Shown: positions 1 to 10,357, counted from the stretch's first letter. The stretch: DNA of 64,000 nt from CAWEQO01 sp963811225 (GCA_963811225.1 CAWEQO010000001.1:744001-808000), one strand, 5' to 3'. Program-made: numbers and translations. Notes: generated by a model from the letters alone, not told the origin.

Positions 1-45
1 TAACGAATCTGTGTTCGCTTATCTCCATTCTCTCCTGGAGGGATT

Positions 46-513
46 ATGAGCAGCGATGGCTTAGCCCGGTTGACGACCTGGAAAAAAGCAAAAGATTTTA
101 CCGTACTGATCTACATGGAAGCAGTGACAAAGCTGCCCCCGGAAGAGAAGTGGGGGCTCGCCAGTCAATTGCGCCGGTCGGCGGCCAGCATACCGGCAAA
201 CATTGCAGAAGGCTATAGGCGCTTTTACTACCAGGAAAACATCCGGTTTTGCTACATTGCCCGGGGTTCACTCGAGGAAACGCTCAGTCACCTGATCCTG
301 ACTCATGACCTATCCTATCTTCCCACGGAAACGTTCCAAAAACTGGTTGGCCGCGGCGATGAATTGGTCCGTATGATCAATGGTTACATCGAATACCTGA
401 AGCGCTCTCGCCAGGGAGCGAATGAACCGGGCGCTACTTATGAAATCAATGAAAGGACCGGAGATGAGTACTTTGAGTTGCCGGATGCTTCAATCGAAGA
501 TCCAGCAGATTGA
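46..513 (+). CDS. four-helix-bundle protein (23S rRNA IVP / S23 family)
   Basis: A 155-residue protein that I recognise as the four-helix-bundle family first described from 23S rRNA intervening sequences. The sequence shows an early W-K-A-K-D segment, the family signature SIPANIAEGYRR near residues 48-59, and a later FCYIARGSLEE segment. The family has no established catalytic activity; some members act as accessory proteins of diversity-generating retroelements, but no reverse transcriptase is seen here. The start is set by GGAGGGATT directly before the ATG. The last 25 residues are acidic and look like a non-conserved tail. It lies just upstream of pheT and is flanked on both sides by CT-rich words (TCTCCATTCTCTCC and CTCTACTCTC) that recur through the window. 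Confidence 0.85.
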   Translation: MSSDGLARLTTWKKAKDFTVLIYMEAVTKLPPEEKWGLASQLRRSAASIPANIAEGYRRFYYQENIRFCYIARGSLEETLSHLILTHDLSYLPTETFQKLVGRGDELVRMINGYIEYLKRSRQGANEPGATYEINERTGDEYFELPDASIEDPAD

Positions 514-522
514 TCTGAGCAA

Positions 523-566
523 ATGTAGTCACTGCTCTCTACTCTCTGTTCTCTACTCTCTTTCTT
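523..566. repeat. CT-rich simple repeat tract
   Basis: Two near copies of CTCTCTACTCTCTGTT lie between the four-helix gene and the pheT ribosome-binding site. The same words build the stems of hairpins near 4.5, 7.2, 8.3, 30.2 and 48.5 kb. Here it does not form a long stem with itself. Confidence 0.6.
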
Positions 567-580
567 AGGAGGTTTTATCC

Positions 581-3112
581 ATGAAACTACCCTTATCCTG
601 GCTAAAAGATTTTGTTGACATCACCCTCGATATCGAAGAGCTGGCTAAGCTGTTGACCATGGCCGGGCTCGAGGTCGAGGGGATCGAGCTGGTTGGGCTG
701 CCGATGCCGCCCGGCGAGAAGCACGAGTTCAAGTACGCCGGCCTATCGTGGGACCCGGAGACGATCGTGGTGGCGCAGATCGATGAGGTCATGCCGCACC
801 CGAATGCCGACCGGCTGGTGCTGTGTCGTCTGAACGACGGACAGCAGGAGCAAACTGTGCTGACCGGCGCGCCGAACCTGTATCCGTTCAAGGGCGAAGG
901 CCCACTGCCTACGCCGATCAAGGTGGCCTATGCCAAAGAGGGCGCGAAGATCTACGACGGACACCAGCCCGGGCAGGTGCTGACCACCCTTAAACGTGCC
1001 AAGATCCGCGGCGTGGAGTCGTACTCGATGGTCTGCTCCGAGAAGGAGCTGGGCATCTCCGAGGAGCATGAGGGCGTTATCTTCCTCGACCCGGACGCCC
1101 CAACCGGTATGCCGCTGGTCGAGTACATGGGTGACGCCGTGTTCGAGATCTCGATCCTGCCCAACATGATCCGGGATGCCAACGTGGTGGGCGTGGCGCG
1201 CGAGGTGGCCGCGCTGACCGGCAAGGAACTGCGCAAACCGGAACCCAAGCTGGCCTCGGACGGCCCGCCGGTCGGCGAGGACGTGCGCATCGAGATCAGC
1301 GACCCCGAGCTCAACCCGCGCTTCGTGGCCGGGCTGGTGCGCAACGTCAAGCCGCAGCCATCGCCCTACTGGGTGCAGCGCCGCCTGCGCCTGGCCGGGA
1401 TGCGCCCGATCAACAGCGTGGTCGACGCCACCAACTACGTCATGCTGGAGGTGGGCGAACCGCTGCACGCCTTCGACTACGACCTGCTGGTGAAGCGCAA
1501 TAACGGCCTGCCGCCGACGATCATCACCCGCACCGCCGAGCCGGGCGAAAAGCTCAAGACCCTGGATGGGGTCGAACGCACACTGGACGACTTCACCGAG
1601 CTGGTGGCCGATACCGCCGGGGCGCTGTCGATCGCGGGCGTGATGGGCGGCGAGGAGAGCGAAGTCACCGCAGAGACGCGCAACGTGCTGCTAGAGGGGG
1701 CTTCATGGAATTTCATTAACATCCGCAAGACCATGTCATCCCAGCGCATGAACTCCGAGGCGGGCTACCGCTTCGCGCGCGGCATCCACCCACGCGTCGC
1801 CAAGCAGGGCGTGGAGCTGGGCGTCGACCGGATCGCGCAGTGGAGCGGCGGCGAGATCGCCTACGGGCTGATCGACGTCTATCCTAACCCGATGGAAAAC
1901 CCGCTAGTCGACCTGACCCCGCAAGACGTCAAGCGCCTGCTGGGCATCGACCTGACGCCGCAGCAAATCGCCGACCTGCTGCAAGGGCTGGAGTTCGAGA
2001 CGGAGATCGAGGGCGAGACGGTGCACGCCAAGACGCCGCCTATCCGCATGGATATCGGCGAGGGCATCATCGGCAAGGCCGACCTGTTGGAAGAAGTGGC
2101 GCGCATGTACGGCTACAATAACATCCCGGCCACCCGGCTGGCGTCGATGCTGCCGAAGCAGGTGGGCAACCCCAGCCTGGAAGCCGAGGAGCGCATGCGT
2201 GACATCCTGTCGAGCCTGGAACTGCAAGAGGTGATCACCTACCGCCTGACCTCACCGGAGCGTGAGCGGCGGGCGCTGCCGCTGGATACCCCGCCCGAGG
2301 ACGTGCCTTACGTGCGCCTGGCCAATCCCATCGCCTCCGACCGAGTGGTGATGCGCCGCAGCCTGCTGGCCTCGGTGCTGGAGATCCTGGAGCGCAACAT
2401 CCGCCTGGAAGACCGCCTGCCCCTGTACGAGATTGGACCGGTGTTCCTGCCCAGGCCGGACGAGAAACTGCCCACCGAGCAGATACGTCTGGTGATCGCC
2501 ATGACCGGGCTTCGCCATGAGGCCGCCTGGGACCGCCCTGAGCCGCACCCGTTCGACTTCTTCGACATTAAAGGCGTGCTGCAAGCCCTGCTGGACGGCC
2601 TGCACATCCAGGATGTGCGCTACGAGCCGGTGGAGCACCCCTCGTTCCACCCGGGCAAGGCCGCCATGCTGTTCGTCGGCGGTGCGCCGGCGGGCGTGGT
2701 GGGCGAGCTTCATCCGCTGGTCAAGGAGAATTACGACTTCGGCGAGCACCCGGTGCTGGCGGTCGAGCTGGACGTGCAGAGCATTCTGGCGGCTGCGCCG
2801 CGCATCTACACCATGCGGCCGGTGCCGGTGTTTCCGCCGGTGCTGGAGGACATCGCCGTGATCGTGGACGAAGAGACCTCCGCCGGGCAGGTGGAAGAGG
2901 TGATCCAGCGCGCGGGCGGCGACATGCTGGTGGGCGTGCGCCTGTTCGACATCTTCCGCGGCCCGCAGATCGGCGAGGGCAAGAAGTCGCTGGCTTACAA
3001 CTTGACCTACCAGGCCCCCGACCGCACCCTGACCGATGCGGAAGCCAAGCGCATCCGTAACCGGATCATCAAGGGGCTGGACCGGGAGCTGAGCGCGAAG
3101 ATTCGCAGTTAG
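581..3112 (+). CDS. pheT: phenylalanine--tRNA ligase beta subunit
   Basis: Cytoplasmic beta subunit of the alpha2beta2 phenylalanyl-tRNA synthetase, which charges tRNA-Phe using ATP. The 843-residue length is normal for the bacterial PheT. Visible parts are the N-terminal KLPLSWLKDFVDI start, an OB-fold tRNA-binding domain (residues 65-165, with VVAQIDEVMPHPNADRL), the B3/B4 editing region, the B5 region, and a C-terminal FDX-ACB anticodon-binding domain (from about 750, PVFPPVLEDIAVIVDEE). The start has a strong AGGAGG seven bases upstream. pheS is usually directly upstream; here a four-helix-bundle gene occupies that place, so pheS may lie beyond the left edge or elsewhere. Confidence 0.97.
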   Translation: MKLPLSWLKDFVDITLDIEELAKLLTMAGLEVEGIELVGLPMPPGEKHEFKYAGLSWDPETIVVAQIDEVMPHPNADRLVLCRLNDGQQEQTVLTGAPNLYPFKGEGPLPTPIKVAYAKEGAKIYDGHQPGQVLTTLKRAKIRGVESYSMVCSEKELGISEEHEGVIFLDPDAPTGMPLVEYMGDAVFEISILPNMIRDANVVGVAREVAALTGKELRKPEPKLASDGPPVGEDVRIEISDPELNPRFVAGLVRNVKPQPSPYWVQRRLRLAGMRPINSVVDATNYVMLEVGEPLHAFDYDLLVKRNNGLPPTIITRTAEPGEKLKTLDGVERTLDDFTELVADTAGALSIAGVMGGEESEVTAETRNVLLEGASWNFINIRKTMSSQRMNSEAGYRFARGIHPRVAKQGVELGVDRIAQWSGGEIAYGLIDVYPNPMENPLVDLTPQDVKRLLGIDLTPQQIADLLQGLEFETEIEGETVHAKTPPIRMDIGEGIIGKADLLEEVARMYGYNNIPATRLASMLPKQVGNPSLEAEERMRDILSSLELQEVITYRLTSPERERRALPLDTPPEDVPYVRLANPIASDRVVMRRSLLASVLEILERNIRLEDRLPLYEIGPVFLPRPDEKLPTEQIRLVIAMTGLRHEAAWDRPEPHPFDFFDIKGVLQALLDGLHIQDVRYEPVEHPSFHPGKAAMLFVGGAPAGVVGELHPLVKENYDFGEHPVLAVELDVQSILAAAPRIYTMRPVPVFPPVLEDIAVIVDEETSAGQVEEVIQRAGGDMLVGVRLFDIFRGPQIGEGKKSLAYNLTYQAPDRTLTDAEAKRIRNRIIKGLDRELSAKIRS

Positions 3113-3129
3113 GGAAGCTAGAAATTAGG

Positions 3130-3165
3130 AATCAGGCGATCAGGCTGCGGCCTGGTCGCCTGATT
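3130..3165. terminator. hairpin after pheT
   Basis: An imperfect inverted repeat (AATCAGGCGA ... TCGCCTGATT, with CAGGC/GCCTG inside) starts 17 bases after the pheT stop. It has no U-tract, so it is a possible Rho-dependent or processing structure rather than a textbook intrinsic terminator. Confidence 0.5.
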
Positions 3166-3315
3166 GATCGATTGGATCCCAAGAGCGCCATGCCGGAGGA
3201 TGTGAAACGCTGCGCCAGACAATTCACCCTTTCGATTCGGCCTGACTTTGACAAACAGGTATAGACTATTTCTACTGGTCAAATTGTTAAGAAACGAGCC
3301 GCAAGGAATTTCAAG

Positions 3316-4533
3316 ATGAAAAGCTGCCTTGTTCGTATGGCAATTGGATTGGGGCTGCTGATCCTGATCGGCGCGGCTGCTCTCCTGGCGCTGCCTCCCC
3401 TGGACCGCGAGTATGCCCTGCGCCTCTTGCGCTGGGGCAAGTCGGACACGCTGGATTACACCCGCTTCGCCGAGCGAGAAATTCAAAACCCGCCGCAAGC
3501 CTCGCTGCTCGTGAGTGAACCGCACCCGGAGTGGTTCCAGAAGATCGAATATAAGCGCAAAGGCGTAACCTACCGGACGAGCGTCGACGAGCTGATGGAG
3601 AAGTCTCGCACGCAGGCGCTGATCGTGATCAAGGACGATAAGGTCGTGTACGAGAAGTATTACAACGGCTATCAGCGCGATTCGATCGTGACATCCTTTT
3701 CCTCAGTCAAGTCGATCAACTCGGCCATGATCGGGATCGCGATCGACGAAGGCCGGATCGGCAGCGTCAACGACCGGATCACCCAGTACCTGCCGGAGCT
3801 GAAGGGGCGCGGGCTCGACGAGATGACCCTGCGCGACCTGCTGATGATGTCCTCCGGGATCCGGTATATGGAAGACGAGCATATGTTCCCGCTGCTGGGC
3901 GCGCCGTTCTCCGACGACGCTCTGACCTATTACTATCCGGACTTGCAGCAAATCGCGCTGCGCAAGGTCACCCACGGCGCCGAGCCGGTCGGTCAATACA
4001 TGCACTACAACAACTACCACCCCATACTGGAAGGGATGATCCTGGAGCGGGCGACCGGGATGCGCGTGGCGGAATTCCTGGAGCAGAAGCTCTGGCAGCC
4101 GCTGGGAATGGAGTACCCGGCATCCTGGAGCCTGGACAGCGCCGGCGGGTTCGAAAAAATGGAAAGCGGTTTGAACGAGCGCGCCATCGATGCGGCCCGG
4201 TTTGGGCTGCTGTTCTTGCACAACGGGCGCTGGAACGGGCAGCAGATCATCTCGGAGGCCTGGGTCATGGAATCGACCGCCCCGGACCCGAGCGACCAGC
4301 GCGAGTGGCTGTACTGGCCCGAGTACCCTCAGAGCGGCGGCTACTACCAGTACCACTGGTGGGGCAGCCTGCGCCCCGACGGGCACTACGATTTCATGGC
4401 GGCGGGGAACTTCGGGCAGTATGTGTACGTCTGCCCGCAGAAGGACCTGGTTATCGTGCGCTTTGGGGAAAGTGAAAATGCGGTGGATTTGTACAGGGAT
4501 GTCCTGTACGCGCTGGAGGAGATGCTTCCGTAA
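3316..4533 (+). CDS. membrane-anchored serine hydrolase (beta-lactamase class C family)
   Basis: A 405-residue protein with one N-terminal membrane segment (residues about 8-28) followed by an extracytoplasmic serine-hydrolase fold. Motifs fit the class C beta-lactamase / DD-peptidase / esterase family: SxxK as SSVK (about residue 130, in FSSVKSINSAMIGI) and the YxN motif as YNN (about 234-236). The region GQYVYVCPQKDLVIVRFG near the C-terminus matches the part of these folds that carries the third motif, although no clear KTG is present. The natural substrate cannot be read from sequence; these proteins include esterases, D-aminopeptidases and penicillin-binding enzymes. It stands alone between hairpins. 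Confidence 0.85.
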   Translation: MKSCLVRMAIGLGLLILIGAAALLALPPLDREYALRLLRWGKSDTLDYTRFAEREIQNPPQASLLVSEPHPEWFQKIEYKRKGVTYRTSVDELMEKSRTQALIVIKDDKVVYEKYYNGYQRDSIVTSFSSVKSINSAMIGIAIDEGRIGSVNDRITQYLPELKGRGLDEMTLRDLLMMSSGIRYMEDEHMFPLLGAPFSDDALTYYYPDLQQIALRKVTHGAEPVGQYMHYNNYHPILEGMILERATGMRVAEFLEQKLWQPLGMEYPASWSLDSAGGFEKMESGLNERAIDAARFGLLFLHNGRWNGQQIISEAWVMESTAPDPSDQREWLYWPEYPQSGGYYQYHWWGSLRPDGHYDFMAAGNFGQYVYVCPQKDLVIVRFGESENAVDLYRDVLYALEEMLP

Positions 4534-4534
4534 G

Positions 4535-4582
4535 ATGGAGAGTAGAGAGCCGCCAAAGCTTTGGCGGCTCTCTACTCTCCAT
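4535..4582. repeat. 24-bp loopless perfect inverted repeat between convergent genes
   Basis: Left arm 4535-4558 and right arm 4559-4582 are perfect reverse complements with no spacer. The outer half is the GA-rich word GGAGAGTAGAGAG and the inner half is CCGCCAAAG. The right arm overlaps the end of the minus-strand membrane-protein gene, so the repeat supplies its last codons and TAG stop. There is no U-tract, but the position suggests bidirectional transcription end formation. Confidence 0.8.
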
Positions 4583-6215
4583 TTTCTACTCTCTCCAAAG
4601 CGATCCCAAACCCATCCCGGTACACTACCCGGTAACCGGGCAGATGATCCTGCCCGGCGTCCGAATAAAAGGCGTGGGCGGCAGTCATGCGGTCGGTGTT
4701 GACCGCCTGCTCAATCGCATCCGGGCGGGAAAACAGGTCGACGTTGGCCTGCTCCAGCAGGATCAGGTCGGGGTCGAGGGATTGGATGTAGTCGTAGCTG
4801 GCCAGATCCCAGTTGAGTTCCACCCGCCCGGCGTTCGGGGGCACGTAGACCTTCCAATCGCGATAGATGACCGGGCTGCGGCCGCCGAGCTGCGGCAGCA
4901 CGTTCTTCTCAACCACCCGATAAAAGGCGATGCTGGCGGAATCCTGCTCGCGGCGCAAGCGCCCGGTGTAGATGCCGATGTCGGTGCGCACGAACAGGCC
5001 CAACTGCACCAGCGCCAGCGCGGCCAGGGCCCACGGCACGGCCGTGCCCATGCGCTCACGCCGGGAGAGGTCGGAGCGCCAGAAGCCCCGCAAACCGCCC
5101 TCCGGAATCAGCCACACCAGGGCCGAATACAGCGGCAGCATGACCGGGATGAAATAATGCGGTCGCACGGTGGCATTGAGGCTGAACGCCACGGCGGTGG
5201 TCGCTGTCCAGGCCAGGATCATGCCGTTCAGCAGGCGCTCTTGTGGGCGGCGGATGCCGGCTGCCAGCCCGCCCAGCGCCATCAGCAGGAACAGCGGCTC
5301 GCCGAAGTTCGCGCGGAAGCTGGATGAAAGGCCCACTTGCAAGGGCTGCTTCGGATTCACCAGATAGAAGCCCTGCGAGGTCTGTTGAAACTGCAGCTTC
5401 TGCGTGGCGATGATCTCGGTGCGCTCTTGCGGCAGGAGCAGTAACGGGTTGGAGACCACCACCGCCGCCAGCATGACCGCCACGAAGACGGCCCCGCGGC
5501 TCAGGGTGCGCAGCGCCGTAGGGGCAGCTCGTGTGGATGCCCCTACATTGCGCGCCAGTGCGCCCCATATAAGGTAGGCCAGGATTGCCAGCACGAAAAA
5601 TTCGCCCAGGTGCTTGGTGCCGATGGCCAGGCCGCAGGCGGCTGCCGCCAGGAAGAAATTGCGCCCAAAGCGCAAGTTGTCACGCTGCAGGAAGAACAGG
5701 GTCAGCTCCACGAAAAGGAAGGCCAGCGAGTTGGGGTGCCACCACAGGTCGTTGTACAGCACCGCCGGGACGGAGACCAGCAGCACGAACAGCCCCAGCG
5801 CCCGCCGGCGCGAGCGGAAGCGGGTCTGCATCCAGACCAACAGCAGCGCCGCCGCCAGCATCGGCAGGACGTTGACGCCCAGCCGCAGCGTGGTGACGAT
5901 CAACTGCGTGTGGGGTTGCCAGCCCGCGCCGAGCAGCAGCCGCACCGGCAGCAAGACCAGCGCCGAGAAGAAGTAGAAGGGGTAGCCGTAGAAGTAGTGC
6001 AGGTAGACGACAAAGTTGCGCAGGGATTGGTAGAGAGTGTCGCCGGGGGTGAGCATGTTGAGCACGTGCGGGAACTGGCCAAATTCATCCACCTCGAAGA
6101 TGGACAGCATGTTGACGTCCCGGGCGCCGGTGCGGTTAGGGAATATCAGCAGCACGAACAGCACACCCGACAGGAAGAGGAGCAGGAAAAATGTGCGTCT
6201 CTGGCCTTTGTCCAT
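4572..6215 (-). CDS. polytopic membrane protein, GT-C-type glycosyltransferase-like
   Basis: A 547-residue integral membrane protein with about ten hydrophobic segments and a soluble C-terminal domain (from about residue 430). The pattern is an N-terminal membrane segment, a first loop with the acidic motif FEVDEFGQFPH (about residues 39-49), further helices, then a C-terminal globular part containing VIYRDWKVYVPP. It resembles lipid-linked-sugar glycosyltransferases of the GT-C clan (PMT/ArnT-like), where acidic residues in the first loop are catalytic; the specific reaction is not known. The ATG at 6215 was chosen over an upstream in-frame ATG because the membrane segment starts there. The last residues (VENGE) and TAG stop are encoded by the GA-rich repeat. 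Confidence 0.75.
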   Translation of the reverse strand: MDKGQRRTFFLLLFLSGVLFVLLIFPNRTGARDVNMLSIFEVDEFGQFPHVLNMLTPGDTLYQSLRNFVVYLHYFYGYPFYFFSALVLLPVRLLLGAGWQPHTQLIVTTLRLGVNVLPMLAAALLLVWMQTRFRSRRRALGLFVLLVSVPAVLYNDLWWHPNSLAFLFVELTLFFLQRDNLRFGRNFFLAAAACGLAIGTKHLGEFFVLAILAYLIWGALARNVGASTRAAPTALRTLSRGAVFVAVMLAAVVVSNPLLLLPQERTEIIATQKLQFQQTSQGFYLVNPKQPLQVGLSSSFRANFGEPLFLLMALGGLAAGIRRPQERLLNGMILAWTATTAVAFSLNATVRPHYFIPVMLPLYSALVWLIPEGGLRGFWRSDLSRRERMGTAVPWALAALALVQLGLFVRTDIGIYTGRLRREQDSASIAFYRVVEKNVLPQLGGRSPVIYRDWKVYVPPNAGRVELNWDLASYDYIQSLDPDLILLEQANVDLFSRPDAIEQAVNTDRMTAAHAFYSDAGQDHLPGYRVVYRDGFGIALERVENGE

Positions 6216-6300
6216 ATCAGCACAATTATAAGGCTTTTTGTAACTGCTTAGGCATCGATACCTCACACCTTCCTGGCCCCTCATGAATTTTGACAAACAA

Positions 6301-6333
6301 AATCGGCAATGACTCGGGACCCTAAAGGACCTT
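6301..6333 (+). repeat. dispersed repeat, diverged copy C
   Basis: AATCGG, TGAC and CCTAAAGG occur in the same order as in the two better copies at 6412-6458 and 41031-41076, with a short internal deletion. It lies in inverted orientation to the 6412 copy inside the same 278-bp intergenic region, so the two could pair in RNA. Confidence 0.5.
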
Positions 6334-6411
6334 AACACCTCGGGGCGGCTGCTTAGGTTTTCGGCTCTATTCGCTGCTTGTCTATTAAATCCAGCCCGTT
6401 AAACCACCCCC

Positions 6412-6458
6412 TTCTCTTGCAAGGTAACCTTTAGCGTCCCTGACGGTCACGACCGATT
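6412..6458 (-). repeat. dispersed 41-bp repeat, copy B
   Basis: The reverse complement aligns over 41 bases with the copy at 41031-41076 at 33 of 41 positions. Shared blocks in order are AATCGGT, TGAC, GTCAG, CTAAAGGT and CCTTGCA. It is intergenic, downstream of the DUF998-like gene. Confidence 0.6.
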
Positions 6459-6493
6459 TTAATTTAGTTATCTGCCTGAGCCGTTATATTTTT

Positions 6494-7117
6494 TTATTTT
6501 TCGAATGGGGTAGTTTGGAACCATAAGGTGTTCTGTTTCAATGAATTTCCGGAAATCAACACGACATATACGATAAACATTCCAATCGCTGCCCATTCGG
6601 CAAGGAAAACGGAATTCAGAAAAGCGCCGTAGATAAAATTAACCAAGGCAGCCAAAAAGCCAAAGGAAGAGAGCCAGTGCATCGAATGGGGGCGCGACCG
6701 AAGGATCGTTGCCGAGAAGCTCAAGAAAAAACCTGCGAAGAAAATGTGGCCTTTCCCTGAGATCGAGTGGATCAGCGTCTGCGCTCCCAATGGGAAGAAA
6801 GCAGAAACGATCAAAAAGAGGGACGAAATGATGCCTGCCGACTGCGTGATCGTCAACAGCGTCCTGCGTTTCCGGTCGCCGGTGTTCCATGCTTCCAGCC
6901 CGATGGAAAAAAGGATGAGACAAAGACCCGTAAGGACACAGCCCAGATTGTATAGAAAAGCCCCGCTTGGGTTGATGATGGGGTTGCCCAAGTCACTGAG
7001 CCAGTTCGCGAATGGACTAAATGCAAGCGGATAATAGAAGAAAGCAACCAATGTGAAGACCAAATAAATGGCAGTCGCCATAAAACCGGTACCCCATACC
7101 AACCTGTTCTTCATCAT
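6494..7117 (-). CDS. DUF998-like membrane protein
   Basis: A 207-residue protein with about six transmembrane segments. It shows the FFYYPLAFSPFANWLSDLG region near residues 25-43, which resembles the conserved S-x-LG segment of DUF998 membrane proteins, and a later FPLG motif. The function of this family is unknown. The start at 7117 is supported by AAAGGGG seven bases upstream; an upstream in-frame ATG lacks such a site. The gene stands alone, and its AT-richer sequence (many AAA/TTT codons) differs from its neighbours, which hints at different ancestry. Confidence 0.65.
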   Translation of the reverse strand: MMKNRLVWGTGFMATAIYLVFTLVAFFYYPLAFSPFANWLSDLGNPIINPSGAFLYNLGCVLTGLCLILFSIGLEAWNTGDRKRRTLLTITQSAGIISSLFLIVSAFFPLGAQTLIHSISGKGHIFFAGFFLSFSATILRSRPHSMHWLSSFGFLAALVNFIYGAFLNSVFLAEWAAIGMFIVYVVLISGNSLKQNTLWFQTTPFEK

Positions 7118-7216
7118 GTGGTTCCCCTTTGGAACTAGAGGCGGCGTTTCCATGCGCACAGCCGCTGATTAATTGTAGCATTCTTCCTGATAACTGCTCA
7201 GGCAGTGTGTTTCGTA

Positions 7217-7274
7217 GGGAGTAGAAAACAGAGAGCCGTCAAAGCGTTTTGACGGCTCCCTGTTTTCTACTCCC
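7217..7274. repeat. 27-bp near-perfect hairpin between two minus-strand genes
   Basis: Arms 7217-7243 and 7248-7274 pair with one mismatch and a 4-base loop. The outer word is GGGAGTAGAAAACAG and the inner word GAGCCGTCAAA. It lies just downstream of the aldo/keto reductase gene and 100 bases upstream of the DUF998-like gene, so it probably ends the reductase transcript. Confidence 0.75.
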
Positions 7275-7289
7275 AACTCTCCGCTTTAT

Positions 7290-8246
7290 CTATTCGGGGC
7301 TGCCCACAAGCTGATCGATCTGATCGAGGACATCTTCAGTCAGGCGGTCCAGCATCTCAGCGGCAGTGAGATTCTCGTCGAGCTGTTCCATGCGAGTGGC
7401 GCCGGTGATCACGCTGGAGACGTCCTTGCGGCGCAAGATCCAGGCGATGGCCAGTTGTGCGGTGGTAATCTCCAGCGAGCTGGCCAGGCTGGTCAGCTGG
7501 CGAACGGTGGCGAGGCGTTGGGGCGTCAGAGCATCTTGCAGCCAGGCCATCTCTTCTAAGGAGGCGCGACTGCCTTCGGGGATACCCTGATTGTACTTGC
7601 CCGAGAGAATGCCCGAATCGAGCGGCGACCAGGTGGTCAATCCCAGGCCGAAATCGCGCGCCACCGGGGCCAAGTCGAGCTCAACCCGTTCGCGGTGGAA
7701 CAAGTTGTACTGCGGCTGCTCCACGCTGGGGGCCACCCAACCATTCTGACGCGCGGCCGCGTAGGCTTGGGCAATCTGGGCGGCATTCCACTCGGAGGTG
7801 CCCCAATACAGGATCTTGCCCTGGCGCACCAGCACATCCATGCTCTGCACCACCTCCTCAATGGGGGTGTCCGGATCGAAGCGATGGCAGTAGAACAGGT
7901 CGAGGTAGTCGACGCCAAGGCGGTTCAGAGAGGCATTGACCGATTCGAACAGGTGCTTGCGAGACAGGCCGCGGCCGTTGGGCCCTGGAAAAGTGGTAAA
8001 GAAGGCCTTGCTGGCCAGCACCAGGGCCTCGCGCGGCAGGCCGCGCACCGCCCGTCCCAGCAAGACTTCAGCTTGCCCGCCCGCATAGGCATCGGCGGTG
8101 TCGAAGAAGTTGATTCCCTGCTCGTAGGCGGCGTGGATCAGATCGTCAGCAGAGGTCTCATCGACCTGACCGCCAAACGTGACCCAGGTGCCGAGGGAGA
8201 TTTCACTGATTTTGAGGCCAGAACGGCCCAGGCGGCGGTAGTGCAT
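7290..8246 (-). CDS. aldo/keto reductase (potassium-channel beta subunit / YghZ-like clade)
   Basis: A 318-residue cytoplasmic NADPH-dependent oxidoreductase of the aldo/keto reductase TIM-barrel superfamily. The catalytic tetrad is visible: Asp and Tyr in FFDTADAYAGG (about residues 48-58), Lys in LASKAFF (about 82) and His in FYCHRFDP (about 120). The N-terminal MHYRRLGRSGLKISEISLG and the SSVITGATRMEQLDEN segment (cofactor phosphate binding) are typical of the Kv-beta-like clade. The physiological substrate is unknown. AAAGGAG precedes the ATG by six bases. Confidence 0.93.
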   Translation of the reverse strand: MHYRRLGRSGLKISEISLGTWVTFGGQVDETSADDLIHAAYEQGINFFDTADAYAGGQAEVLLGRAVRGLPREALVLASKAFFTTFPGPNGRGLSRKHLFESVNASLNRLGVDYLDLFYCHRFDPDTPIEEVVQSMDVLVRQGKILYWGTSEWNAAQIAQAYAAARQNGWVAPSVEQPQYNLFHRERVELDLAPVARDFGLGLTTWSPLDSGILSGKYNQGIPEGSRASLEEMAWLQDALTPQRLATVRQLTSLASSLEITTAQLAIAWILRRKDVSSVITGATRMEQLDENLTAAEMLDRLTEDVLDQIDQLVGSPE

Positions 8247-8312
8247 AGGTGCTCCTTTGGGGCAGAGAGCAGAGAGATAGAGAATAGAGAACAGTTAGAA
8301 TTCAACCCTCTA

Positions 8313-8344
8313 GATACCGGGCTTCTTCAAAGAAGCCCGGTATC
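8313..8344. repeat. 15-bp perfect hairpin flanked by GA/CT-rich words
   Basis: GATACCGGGCTTCTT (8313-8327) pairs with its complement at 8330-8344 across a 2-base loop. It is bordered by AGAGAATAGAGAACAG at about 8278-8293 and CTCTACTCTCCACTCTC at about 8372-8388. It lies between the end of the aminomutase gene and the start of the reductase gene. Confidence 0.7.
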
Positions 8345-8366
8345 AAAGCTGGGCTTTGACTAATCT

Positions 8367-9716
<1,350 letters not shown>

Positions 9717-10055
9717 ACGTTCGATCCTCACTTTCGAAAACCATCGATATTTTGTACGATAAGGATAAAGCCATGCGGGGATGAAGGGCCCCAAACGAAA
9801 TGGGCCGCATACAGGCGGCTCCGAGAGCGGCCGGAAAGGGGATGCTGACCCTTTCAACCACTCCCTCAGGATTGGGGAGGATCGTGGTCCGTTCGGAAGA
9901 AAGATCCGAGCCAAAGACTTACAGCCTGCCAGTTGATCGATCGTTTCATTCCTACCATTGTAAGGGGAAACCGCGTCAAGGTCAAATAATCATCGATTAG
10001 ACAATCATCAGAAAAACGAATCTGGCCCCCGGCCCCTCTCTTGTAAAGTGAGGGG

Positions 10056-10120
10056 GAAAAATAAAAAGGAAAGCCTCCGTCGGGGGCGGTGTAAGGTTGA
10101 TGATCCCGGCGGAGGCTTTC
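10056..10120 (-). terminator. strong intrinsic terminator of the repeat-array RNA
   Basis: On the minus strand a 16-bp stem with one mismatch position (GAAAGCCTCCG ... CGGAGGCTTTC; arms 10105-10120 and 10069-10084) is followed directly by CCTTTTTATTTTT. This is a textbook Rho-independent terminator reading leftward. Confidence 0.9.
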
Positions 10121-10353
10121 GAGGGTGGAGACTTTTAGGGCGGCAGTGCTGGCTTCGATGAGCTTCAGAGTTCTATGATGTTGGCTGTGATGAGCTTCGA
10201 TGCGGCTACGTTGTGTTGGCTGCGATGAGGCTGCGGTGGTGCTGCGATGCCGGCTGCTTTGAGGCTGCGATGCTGTCTGCGTTGGGGCTGTAATGTCGGC
10301 TGCTTTGAGGCTGTGTTGGGTTGATGATGTCTTAGTGGTTTGCCCGTCTCCAC
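10056..10353 (-). ncRNA. candidate repeat-array small RNA (about 298 nt)
   Basis: An orphan transcription unit with a consensus promoter (10358-10386) and an intrinsic terminator, containing no convincing gene. Its core is about a dozen degenerate 10-14-nt units with consensus close to NCATCGCAGCC. It is rich in C and A and poor in self-complementarity, so it is probably single-stranded. The 5' end GUGGAGAC (10353-10346) is perfectly complementary to GUCUCCAC (10132-10125) just before the terminator, which would close the array into a loop. A 62-codon ORF overlaps it but has no ribosome-binding site. The function is unknown; a protein-binding or RNA-sponge role is inference. Confidence 0.6.
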
Positions 10354-10357
10354 AACT

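Noticed and set aside
46..513. Diversity-generating retroelement accessory protein (Avd)
   Set aside because: The fold is related but no reverse transcriptase, template repeat or variable repeat is present nearby.
10165..10353. 62-codon minus-strand ORF in the repeat array
   Set aside because: No ribosome-binding site; the reading frame is an accident of the 11-nt repeats, and the peptide is low-complexity.
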